Source: Branchiostoma floridae
Lineage: Eukaryota > Chordata > Leptocardii > Amphioxiformes > Branchiostomatidae
Reading direction: 5' to 3'
Length of the DNA stretch: 47,523 nucleotides
NCBI RefSeq assembly: GCF_000003815.2
Contig: NC_049991.1
Coordinates: 20,517,361-20,564,883 of the forward strand
This document shows positions 11,401 to 20,070 of this stretch, one piece after another. Both the position numbers and the translations under genes were made by a program. Below the pieces are notes generated by a model. That model did not search any database and was not told the DNA's origin. It saw only the letters and a program-made list of their open reading frames with translations. The stretch's first letter is position 1, and the number at the start of each line of letters is the position of its first letter.

Positions 11401-14400
11401 GTCTGCAATCTGTACAGGAACATAGTAAAGTAGAAGGGAAAAGGTGATATATCAAAGATAGTTTCAGCAAACATGACTGAGCATGTCAAATAACGAACTG
11501 TTCAATGTTATAATCCTCTCTGTCTCAGTAAAACTGGGCATAACTTTCTCTCTCAGGTAAGCAGCAACATCTGCAATCTGTACAGGAACAAAAGTAGAAG
11601 GGAAAAGGTGATATGTCAAAGATGGCACAGTAGTTAGCAGTGTTGGGCTTGTGAACTGACAGCATGATATGGCGTGGGTTTTAATTCCAAGACCTAGGAG
11701 ATGGTTTCTACTCGCCTCTTACAACAGGCTGACAAGGTGTTGATGTCTTGTGATGTTCCTTACCTTCACATCTTTCAGAACGATAGCTTCTCTGTCTCCT
11801 TTCCTGGCAGTGTGTTTTGCTGGAGTGGACTGAGACTGTCCTGAGCTGCTCTGTGGAGCTGACTGGGTCTGTTCAGAGTGGCTCTTTAATCTTTAAATCA
11901 AGCCCTCACATCTACATGAAAGCTAGCTAAGGTGTTGATGTCTCGCAATGTTCCTTACCTTCACATCTTTCAGAATGATAGCCTCTCTGTCTCCTTTCCT
12001 TGCGCTGTGTTTTGCTGGAGTTGATTGTGGCTGAGTTTGCCCGGAGCTGCTCTGTGGAGCTGACTGAGTCTGTCTGGAGTTGCTCTGCGGAGTCCACGGT
12101 GAGCTGCTTGCCGGCTCCCGTACCCGCCATGATGGCGGACCCCCCACGGGCTGCCCTCCCCCCGGGCTCACTGACATGGACTCAATCATGGGCCGGATCA
12201 TCTGCCCAAAGGGACTGAGAAACAACAAAAATAACATGAAAAAAATGAATATTTGCAAACTTTACCTTACATTTTAATTCAACTGCAGGAACAACTGCAG
12301 AATGTGCCCTATCACATGTAGCAAAATGTTCAGCTGATCCTTTGGATTGCCTTGAGTCCTGTTTGCTTGTTTGTTTGTTTAGATCTATATTAGACTTTCC
12401 TGTTCTGTTTTTTAGTCTTACAAACAAACAAACAGTTGAGTAGGGTCTCTATTTCTATCTCTATATATTACTGAACAAGGCCCTCTTCTAAAACATAACA
12501 TTTAGTTCAGGTGCGCAGTTTGATGCAGCCAGTGAAGTGGTGCTAAAAGAAAAATAAATGCAAATTGTAAGCCAACAAAAGAAAATAAATTTGTGGGTGA
12601 TCTATTTACATCACAGTGCCTTCATCGTGATTAATATTTGGAGATTGGGATGACCCATGTATTGGGCCTGCCCCAACTTAAAACTGTCAAGTGAAGGGGT
12701 AGAATAGAATAGAGGTGAAAAGGTGTGTGGGTAGTCTATTCCAATAAATGGCAGTCTTTGGGAAAAAGCTAGATCTGTATGTGTCTGTCCTGGTGGCAAG
12801 TGTGTTATATCGTAGTGAGTGACTCACGTAGACAGGACCTCGTTGGGCAGGTTGGTGATGTTAGCTGGGACATCGTTCCCTGTCAGGAACTGGGCAACCT
12901 CCGAGCTGAAGTTGTTACAGTTGTGCTGCAGGAGGTGGTACGTCTCTCCGCTGTAATCAATCAATCAACCAGTCAATCAATCAATCAGTCAATCAATCAA
13001 TCAGTCAATCAATCAATCAATCAACCAATCAATCAATCAGTCAATCAATCTGTCAGTCCCAAATGATCAATCAAATGATCAATCAGTCAATCACTTTATC
13101 CTGCTGTGGAAGGTGGTAATCTATTCACTGTAATCAATCCATCAATCAATGAAGAGCTTCCACTGCCCATGACAGAGAAGTACATTTACAGCCAGGTTCC
13201 TCATACCGGGGAAATTCCCCTAGCTGTTTTCATTGTGCAATGAACAGTGGACCAAGGCTTAACGTCCCATCCTAAGGACTGCAACACTTTCCTGTAGCGT
13301 GCATGGCAGGTGAGTGACACAGCCGGGATCGAACTCACAGAAAGTCATGGCCACGAACGATTCCTAACTCACCGGACTACACACAGTACATACCTGAATG
13401 AGGAAGATCCCAGCTCCGACAGGTAGTCCATGAAGATCTCGCGAGTGATCTGTGTGACCCCGAGGTCATGCACGGAATCTGGGGGTCCCAGGATCGTACC
13501 ACCCTGCACGGGGGGAAATGAAGTAAAATTATTGATGAATGGATGCTGAAGAAAGTCTTAAGTTCTGACTTGGAAATTGAACAATTAAGATAAATCACCA
13601 AAGGCTATTTGTTCTTTAGAATTTGAAATCTTAGAATTGCTTGAAATAAAAACCATTCATCTCTTTGTCCATCTGTTCATTCATTCATCTGGAAATTGGA
13701 TTTTGATGAATGATTTCAAGCAGCAAAGAAGAAATGATCCCTACCGGAGCGCACGACTCTATCCCTCCTCCTCCAAAAAAGAACTCCTCCTCAAATACAA
13801 CGATCGCTGTGTGCCTGGGGTAGGAGGTAGACATATTAGTTATACAGTATTCATGGTATGGACAGTTGACAAGAAATTTTCAAAGGTGCTTTGTTCTAAG
13901 TAAAAAAAAAAGTTGACTCACCAAATGCCGTCAATCTGCCTTCCTGTGATGTTGGAAATAAAAGAAAAATCAGATACAGTACACCAAATATGGCTTTAAT
14001 CAATCAATCAATCAATCAATTAACCAATCAATCAAATCAAATTGAGTGACAACATTTAATCAATATCATTTTATTTAATCAATATCATTATATTAATTTG
14101 CAAAATAACGTTCCTCCCATAGACAATAGAAAGAACAAGCGAAATACAATACATTTAAAGTATCAATTAACAACAACTTCAAAGTCCATATTGCTTTTTT
14201 TTTGCGCCATATTGCTTTTTTTGCTATCGAAACACAATTTTTGCAAACTCATCTCCTACTCATGGTCATACGCATACTAGTAAATTATTGGTCACAATAA
14301 TGCTCCAGGGTGGGAGGGGGGCGGAATGACAGCTCACCCAACAGCGGCAGGGACATACTCCTCGCCATTCCCCTGGATAGGTCATACACGTACAGCTTTA

Positions 14401-14416
14401 CCGGACTCCCCGACAT
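8449..14416 (-). CDS. DESI1: DESI1-like PPPDE desumoylating isopeptidase fused to a PUL-like domain
   Basis: Twelve exons join in phase: 14416-14338, 13943-13922, 13814-13745, 13503-13394, 12950-12828, 12214-11959, 11409-11268, 10968-10775, 10318-10130, 9731-9656, 9309-9260 and 8553-8449 (471 residues, stop TAG). Residues 1-160 match DESI1: [19 protein letters not shown] with the catalytic His, [30 protein letters not shown] with the catalytic Cys, [14 protein letters not shown] Ser/Gln/Pro linker follows. The last 270 or so residues are helical and resemble the PUL domain of PLAA/Ufd3, with the typical block [14 protein letters not shown] and the ending GLAQAIGVD...YQQLVS. Human DESI1 (168 residues) stops after the protease domain. 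The PPPDE family removes SUMO or palmitate, and PUL binds p97/Cdc48, so a link to p97 is inferred. Exon 2 is only 22 nt. Partial copies of exons 6 and 7 lie nearby. Confidence 0.88.
8650..9140. repeat. Foldback dispersed repeat (ACGTCT / CCAGTTGCTT family)
   Basis: Inverted pieces share strings such as AAATAGC...AAGCAACTGGA...CGTTT...AGATAACATC and their reverse complements, with a second unit at 9040-9140 ending ACCTGGATGTCAAGCCTTCATCGACA. The same family is at 22585-22945 and 38430-38545. It lies in the last introns of the DESI1-like gene. Confidence 0.55.
9780..10075. repeat. GC-rich intronic block, probable dispersed repeat
   Basis: This block is GC-rich among AT-rich introns and has internal similarity (CCCCAAGGTGTTCCCCACGGG, and GGTGTGCCACGGGGCCAC further on). 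It has no plausible exon borders in the phase of the surrounding gene. Identity is unknown. Confidence 0.3.
11500..11577 (-). pseudogene. Partial duplicate of DESI1-like exon 7
   Basis: On the minus strand an acceptor (CTGTACAG) at 11578-11585 is followed by a stretch matching the first half of exon 7 ([15 protein letters not shown] against [15 protein letters not shown]). The flanking intron (AGAAGGGAAAAGGTGATAT) is duplicated too. Similarity stops before the exon's 3' half and no donor follows, so inclusion would run into a stop. The copy lies 168 bp upstream of exon 7. Confidence 0.7.
11764..11883 (-). CDS. Duplicate of DESI1-like exon 6 3' part (possible cassette exon)
   Basis: This block copies the last part of exon 6, with the same donor and following intron bases (GTAAGGAACAT). 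It encodes a Ser/Gln linker ending [13 protein letters not shown], almost identical to exon 6 ([13 protein letters not shown]). If the AG at 11884-11885 is used it is a 120-nt, phase 0-0 exon that would add 40 residues without a frameshift. The acceptor has a poor pyrimidine tract, so it may be silent. Exon 6 lies 195 bp upstream. Confidence 0.45.
12955..13092 (+). repeat. Simple repeat (ATCA)n with GTCA variants
   Basis: Tandem AATC/AGTC units abut the 3' splice site of DESI1-like exon 5, so the acceptor tract on the minus strand reads TGATTGATTACAG and comes from the microsatellite. A second block of the same unit is at 13140-13150. Confidence 0.85.
13160..13385 (-). mobile_element. tRNA-derived SINE in a DESI1-like intron
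   Basis: On the minus strand there is a B-box string (GAGTTCGATCCC) near 13325-13336, followed by a body containing GGATGGGACGTTAAGCC, a string typical of lancelet and other invertebrate SINEs with tRNA heads. No complete tRNA fold is kept. Confidence 0.6.
13998..14036 (+). repeat. Simple repeat (ATCA)n
   Basis: About nine ATCA units in the first intron of the DESI1-like gene. Confidence 0.8.
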
Positions 14417-14931
14417 CTTTCCGAGTGGAAATCGGAACAGAAAACCCACAAAAACTACTCCGAAATCGCCGTAAACACAGAACGGCTATGGAAAGTGCCG
14501 GCACTTCCGTGATCTGGCAAAAAATAGACCTCAGTCATAACATCTGACGTAATCATCATCTAAGCCAATCAGAAATCAAAATTTGGAGATAGGGACAAAC
14601 TACTTCATTTTGGGGAGGCAACTTAAAATGTTCCTTTACAAAATAAGACATATATTCACCAATGAAATGAACCAAAGACAATATCTATGTAATTCTAAGA
14701 AATAATCATACATTGAAAACATATTTTTTGAGACGTTTAGCATGATAGCTTCTTTCAAAAGTACTTTTCTTTTCCTAATTTATTTCCCTGATTCACTGAG
14801 TGGTTCATCCAAAAGGTTAGAGGTCAGGGCTGGTCGCTCGATTTTATTTTCCGAAAAAAAAAAGGACAGAAAGAATCATTTCTGTCGTTTCATTTCCGTT
14901 CATAGCGCGCACATAGCTCCCGTGTGTAACC
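14417..14931. promoter_or_regulatory. Divergent promoter between DESI1-like gene and HMGXB4
   Basis: The two ATGs are 515 bp apart and point away from each other. A CRE-like TGACGTAA (about 14546) and a CCAAT box in GCCAATCAG (about 14564) lie between them. No TATA box is clear. A shared promoter is inferred from geometry. Confidence 0.5.
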
Positions 14932-17900
14932 ATGAGCGCCCGCGGACAGAAGAGGAAACCCTCCCGGTATCAGGATTACGAACTCGAGACTGACTACACC
15001 CCGAGTTCGAAGCGGGCGCACCATGAGGGGGAGGGGGGCGGCCCGCTGCTGGTGGCCTCTCCGGAGCCCTGGGCCGACGGTGGAAGGTCTCCCCGCGTAA
15101 GGAAGAAGTCTGCCAAGCTCCGAGACTCCGACAGGGAGACACACGTTACTGTAAGTTCAGTCAAATGTAGAAAAGGTAGACATTTAATCTGTATATTATG
15201 GTCACCGAAAATAAACAAGCAAATCAGAAAAAAACAAACACCTTGTCTACATGTTAACATTGCAGAGGCTATTTCTAGAAATACAATGCTAGTAATTTAA
15301 TTTCTTCTTTGACTTCCAAATCATGCATTTGTCTTTTGGTTCACAGGTACCAATTTATACTTTAACTTAAGTTAGCCCCACTGTTAAAGTGGTTAACCAC
15401 TAGTACTTGGCTAGGAGCTAAATAAACATAAATTTTATTGCCAAATTCGAACATTTTTTGCAGAGTCCTCAGAAATCCTCATCATCCAAGTCCAAGAAGC
15501 AGGACTCGCACAGCCTGCCGTCAGCTCACTACAGCCATGACCCGCCCCTGCACCTCAGCAGCACGCCAGGCTCCGCCTCCGGACACAAGAAGGACAAGAG
15601 CAGACACAAGAAGAGCAAGTTGGAGCCGCTGTACATCGACACCTCCGACATGCCGGATCCTGCGCCCAAGAAACACAGCAAGGGGTCCCACCACCATCAC
15701 AAGCACGACAAGGAGAAGAAGTCTAAAAAATCTCATAGCTCGAAGGAGGAGGATCCGCTACACTCACCTGACGAGTCAGACGTACATGTGGAGGAGATGG
15801 AAGGAATAAAGCTCAAACTGATCCTGTCTCCCAAGGAGCGAGGAGCTGGGAGCAGCGAGGAAAAGGAGACCAAGGGTAAGAAGTCCGGAAGTCACAAGAA
15901 AGATAAGGAAGACTCGAGCCACAAGAAGGACAAGAAAAGCAAGTCTAAGGAACACAACGCCTCCAGTGAAGATGGGAAAACCAAGAAGAAGGAGAAGAAG
16001 AAGAAGAAAGAGAAGCACAAGTCAGGCGAAGAGTTGTCGTTTGAGTCTTCCATGGACGAATCTTACGGTGTCTCCCCTCCGTTCTCATTACCACAGTTTG
16101 GTAACTATGGGATGGGGATGGGGGAGGGAGAGGAGATGGGAGCAAAAGAGAAGATGAAGATAACACTCAAACTGGGAGGTAAGTGATAGAAATTTAAGTA
16201 ACAGGTATCTTTATTCTTGAACTAGTTGAACTGTAAAATCCAACACAAAAATTGGACTCACCCAAATTTTCGATTGAACAGCAACGGTCTTTGTCATGAA
16301 CAATCCACTGCTGTTGTAACGTCATGTTAAGCAGATACAACACTTGGGTGAAAATTTGGGTTAGTCCAATTTTTGTGTTGGATTTTACAGTTCAACTAGT
16401 TCAAGAATGACTTCTACCAACACAGATGAACTTTTAAGTTAGGTTCCTTTATTATTTGTGCAATGTTGCTGTAGTGGACCAATCTCATTCGCTTGGTGCG
16501 CAAACTTATTGTAGCTGCCAAATCCTTTAAGCTTTGTCCTCTTACGCAAGTATATAGCATATAACATGCTGTCCATCTTTATAAACTAAGCAATCCTGTA
16601 TCTCCAGCTCCAGGTCCCAGGAAGGAGGAGGCGGTTTACTCCGGAGGTGTGCCGGAGTTTGAGGACCATCAGGAGCCCCAGCCGTTCGAGTTTCCTGCGT
16701 ACGCCGTGGACGACACGGAAGTCTCCAGCCAGTCCGACAGCGCCCTGGCGAGTCCCGGGGAGACAAGACAGAAACAGAAGAAGGAGAAAAAGGAAAAGAA
16801 GGAGAAGAAAAAGAAAGAAAAGGCTCCAAAAGAGGAGAAGAAGCCAAGGAAGAAGGTGTGCATCTTTTTTTTTCTGTGTGGGAAATGCGTACTAGTAGTC
16901 TCATGGCATAGTTTTGGCAAGAACTTCTAAACATTATAAAAGGGCATTATATATTAAAATTAGGTTGTCATTCAGTTATTCTTAGTGTCAGAGTCAAATA
17001 TATAAACTGTATAATTTCACATGATGACTACTTATTTGCCACAGAGTAAGCACCAGAGGCAGAAGGTAGTTGTAGAACTTGAAGCCAACCCTGGGATAGA
17101 TTTTTCCATCAGTAGTAGAGGTTGGTAGAAGGTTATGTCAGATAAAAAGGGGACGACCGAACCTGACACTCAAGAAAGTTCTGGAGGAGGAGGTCGGTTT
17201 AAAGGGCTACAACTTGCTAGCCGCCATGCTAGATAGAAACGCTTGTCAGACATTGTAATGCNNNNNNNNNNNNNNNNNNNNNNNNNNNNNNNNNNNNNNN
17301 NNNNNNNNNNNNNNNNNNNNNNNNNNNNNNNNNNNNNNNNNNNNNNNNNNNNNNNNNNNNNTCCATCAGTAGAAGCTGGGGGGAGATGTGGCAGCAGCTG
17401 CCTGAGAGGGAGAAGATGATCTGGAGGAGCAAGAGGCTGACTCTGGAGCACAAACAGAAGAAAGCAGCGGCCACTACAGTCAAGAGAAAGGTGTGTGGAT
17501 GGTAGACTTGTTTAGGCCAGTATCTTTGAGCATCTTACTCAAGTGTCACCTTTGTAAAAGAATGTTTTTGGTGTGTGAACAGTAGATTTGTACATTGTAA
17601 GTGTCTTACTCAAGTGTCAACTTTTGCCAAAAAATGTTCTAATTTAATCTGTTAAAATTACAAACAAAAATGCTTCACAAATAATGTAGACACAGAGGTC
17701 AGGGGGTCAAATCCTGTCATGCTATTGATTTTGTGTACTTTGGAAAGGCGCACGACTATTCCAATCTGTTCAAGTTTGGTATTGTACCCCAGGTGAGCCC
17801 TAAGTCTGATGAGCCCAGTGAAGACCCCTGTACCTAACATTAACTAAGTTTGTCACCTGTATTGTACCTGTATATACACCTGTATTTCCCGCAGGTGACA

Positions 17901-19049
17901 GCCCTGTCCCCCGTGCGAGGAGGTGCGGTTAGCCCCGAGCCCGTGATGAGCCCAGTGAAGACCCCTGTACCTGGCACCAACCCCATCGATGTGGCTGCTC
18001 ACCTGAAACTCCTGGGCGAGTCTCTTAGTCTGGTGAGTCTTATGCTAAACACAATCTCCCATGGCGGTCTCCAGCATTGAGTTTTGTTTTGTCCCACTCA
18101 TTGTTTGGGAGCCCATGTTGTTGATTTTCCTTGTTAAATACTTGTCATTCTAAGCATGTGAAAATACATTTTCAGCAGAATATAGGAGAATTCTTTTACA
18201 CAACCAGTCAACCAGTTTATACTCTCTTGCTTACGTTTCGTTGAAAAAAGTGCCTCCTACATTGACTACATACAGCGGCTTTAAGTAGAACTCCAGTTAG
18301 AAGCTCCAAGGAGCTCTGTCTGAGAGACATCAAAAATGTAAGTTAGTATAAACTGGTTGTGTAAAAGAATTCTCCTATTTGCTGGTTTGAGATCACTTTC
18401 ACGTTTACCTTCCCCCCAGGTAGGACAGAGGCTCCACGAGACGGAGGGACACATTGCGATCCACAGGGGGCTGTCCGTGCTGCTCGACTCGATGGTGTGC
18501 GCCCTTGGGCCGCTTCTCTCACTTTCTCTCTCACTTTCACTCTCACTTTCCCTTCCCCTCCCAGGTAGGACAGAGGCTCCACGAGACGGAGGGACACATT
18601 GCGATCCACGGGGGGCTGTCCGTGCTGCTCGACTCGATGGTGTGCGCCCTTGGGCCGCTTCTCTCACTTTCTCTCTCACTTTCACTCTCACTTTCCCTTC
18701 CCCTCCCAGGTAGGACAGAGGCTCCACGAGACGGAGGGACACATTGCGATCCACGGGGGGCTGTCCGTGCTGCTCGACTCGATGGTGTGCGCCCTTGGGC
18801 CGCTTCTCTCACTTTCTCTCTCACTTTCACTCTCACTTTCCCTTCCCCTCCCAGGTAGGACAGAGGCTCCACGAGACGGAGGGACACATTGCGATCCACG
18901 GGGGGCTGTCCGTGCTGCTCGACTCAATGGTGTGCGCGCTCGGGCCGCTCCTCTCGCTGACACGACAGGTCCCGGAGATGAACGGCTGCCCACAGGACGT
19001 CCACGAGAGAACGCTCGACAATGTCGCCTACATCATGCCTGGGCTGTGA
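14932..19049 (+). CDS. HMGXB4: HMG-box domain-containing protein 4 (HMGXB4)
   Basis: Exons 14932-15150, 15464-16178, 16608-16855, 17045-17115 continued at 17373-17490, 17895-18032 and 18855-19049 join in phase (567 residues; human about 601). Diagnostic blocks are [15 protein letters not shown], long Lys-rich low-complexity tracts, an HMG-box second half NPGIDFS...[17 protein letters not shown]...AATTVKRK, then [20 protein letters not shown] and the C-terminus [14 protein letters not shown], all matching vertebrate HMGXB4. The family is nuclear and linked to Wnt repression and NURF-type chromatin remodelling. Three oddities stand out. The fourth exon is interrupted by 257 bp holding a LINE fragment and a 100-N gap. 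The last exon is preceded by three truncated 145-bp copies. A fragment of exon 5 is duplicated at 17791-17842. The N-terminal helix of the HMG box is poorly matched, so a small exon may be missing. Confidence 0.9.
16213..16408. mobile_element. MITE with about 60-bp terminal inverted repeats
   Basis: The left arm starting ATTCTTGAACTAGTTGAACT is the near-perfect reverse complement of the right arm ending AGTTCAACTAGTTCAAGAAT. Total length is 196 bp, in HMGXB4 intron 2. Related sequence, including the flank ATGACTTCTACCAACACAG, recurs at 23760-24180, and a fragment occurs near 37830-37885. Confidence 0.85.
17116..17372 (+). mobile_element. LINE 3' ORF fragment plus gap interrupting an HMGXB4 exon
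   Basis: The 11-mer TCCATCAGTAG occurs at 17105-17115 and again at 17362-17372. Removing one copy with everything between restores an open 189-nt exon. The inserted left part reads [20 protein letters not shown]...LAAMLDRNA then a stop, in the style of the C-terminal tail of non-LTR reverse transcriptases (GRP...LDRxxW). The right part is 100 N of unknown length. Either a retroposon inserted with an 11-bp target duplication or the assembly misjoined here. Confidence 0.65.
17262..17361. other. Assembly gap (100 N)
   Basis: A run of exactly 100 N, the usual placeholder for a gap of unknown size, inside the HMG-box exon of HMGXB4. Confidence 0.99.
17791..17842 (+). pseudogene. Partial duplicate of HMGXB4 exon 5
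   Basis: A 28-nt block at 17808-17835 (starting GATGAGCCCAGTGAAGAC) is identical to 17945-17972 in exon 5, 137 bp downstream. An acceptor-like GTACCCCAG precedes it at 17782-17790. The copy has no matching donor and hits TAA right after the block (CCTGTACCTAA), so it is not a usable exon. Confidence 0.7.
18182..18378. mobile_element. MITE-like inverted repeat in HMGXB4 intron 5
   Basis: AGGAGAATTCTTTTACACAA near 18184 is the reverse complement of TTGTGTAAAAGAATTCTCCT ending near 18376. Both arms extend into CCAGTTTATAC/GTATAAACTGG. Its right arm resembles a stretch at 19890-19970, so a wider family is likely. Confidence 0.75.
18420..18854 (+). repeat. Three truncated tandem copies of the HMGXB4 last exon, 145-bp period
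   Basis: GTAGGACAGAGGCTCCACGA starts at 18420, 18565, 18710 and 18855, each preceded by CCCAG. The first three units carry about 96 nt of exon ([15 protein letters not shown]...CALGPLL) then a CTCTCACTTTC pyrimidine tract that acts as the acceptor tract of the next unit. Only the fourth unit continues to the proper C-terminus and stop. Units are almost identical (CACAGGGGG in unit 1, CACGGGGGG in the others), so the duplication is recent or an assembly product. 145 is not a multiple of 3, and no donor ends units 1-3. Confidence 0.93.
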
Positions 19050-19069
19050 GATAATATAGAAGGCTTCCT

Positions 19070-19150
19070 TCGATCAATATTGACCATGGTAAAATCCTTA
19101 TTGATACCAGCCCTACAGCGTTGACTATGGCTTGACAGTCCTATACAAAT
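19070..19150 (-). repeat. Dispersed repeat, inverted copy at 26618-26690
   Basis: The reverse complement (GACTGTCAAGCCATAG...GCTGTAGGGCTGGTATCAAT...CCATGGT) matches GACTGTTTAGCCATAG...GCTGTAGGGTTGGTATCAAT...CCATGGT at 26618-26690. Family unknown. Confidence 0.55.
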
Positions 19151-19905
19151 ATAACAGTCTATGCCACGTAGGGCACATCTGTAGGCTGACTCGGGTCTGT
19201 TTAGAGTTCTTTTCGCAGGATATGCTTTTCTTCTGCCATTTGCTGTGGGTTCTTTAACATGCTCGAGGTTTGGCTCTCCTCAAACACGGGACCTCCAATA
19301 TTGGACAAAGGAGCACTTCGTATTTGATACATGACTTGTCAAATGCGTTATACTTAGAACACTTGGAGGACCCTGCAAATAACAGATCCAGCTGGAGCTG
19401 GAGAACCTTTGTGGATAGGCAGACTGCCTCTACAGTATCTAGCTATGGAACTGTGTGAGAGAGAGATACATGTAGTACTACACGTAGTTACTTAAGTTAT
19501 TACTATTGTCCATTTGCTATTGACCCTAGGTCTGCATGTGCACCTTCACTGTAAATATGAGGAGATATATGTTGTATGAAACATATATAAAGGATGGCTC
19601 AGTGGTTTGCAACCCAGCTTGTGAGACCAGATGTATCCAAACCCAACTAGCATTTCAGAAGGTGTCTGAGAGGCTTTCTGCATTTGTCTCGTGCTGCGGC
19701 TTAACGTCCTGCTTCCTATGGCTAGCAGAGCCTGTCTAGGCCGGACGGTGGACCCCCCTTTAGCGACTACCCAATCTTCACCCCCTCATTCGAGGTTACA
19801 GAGTAGGACTAGGAGATCAGTACGTTCGGGCTCTCGCACCACGACAAGGCGGAAGGGTCGGGAGCCGATTTTCAGGCATCCCCATGAGAGCATGTCTGAG
19901 AGACA
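19140..19905 (+). mobile_element. SINE-type fragments
   Basis: GGGTTCTTTAACATGCTCGAGG...AACACGGGACCTCC (about 19248-19296) and CGGCTTAACGTCCTGCTTCC (about 19697) are body strings of tRNA-derived SINEs. A weak pol III-like GGCTCAGTGGTTTGCAACCC lies at about 19594. It looks like broken or nested SINE copies. No protein gene was recognised. Confidence 0.45.
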
Positions 19906-20070
19906 TACAAAAATGTAGAAATGTATTTAAGCAAACTGAGAAGATGTTGGGTTGTGTAAAAAGAATATATCATTAGCATTTGGATGTTGTGCAAGCTACA
20001 TGCTCCATTGTCATTGAACTTCTCAAGAAGAGTATACTGTTACAGTCAGTAGCATTTTCCCTGGAAATAT

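Noticed and set aside
12955-13092. CRISPR-like regular repeats
   Set aside because: Simple (ATCA)n microsatellite in a eukaryotic intron; no spacers.
15438-15809. Arg/Thr-rich plus-strand frame over HMGXB4 exon 2
   Set aside because: Frame shadow of the [11 protein letters not shown]... exon, which matches HMGXB4.
17119-17261. Extra HMGXB4 exon
   Set aside because: The frame matches a LINE RT tail and ends in a stop; the flanking TCCATCAGTAG repeats fit an insertion better.
18281-18993. Several minus- and plus-strand frames of 100-157 codons with internal repeats
   Set aside because: All are read-throughs of the 145-bp exon array; only the fourth unit in one plus frame matches HMGXB4.
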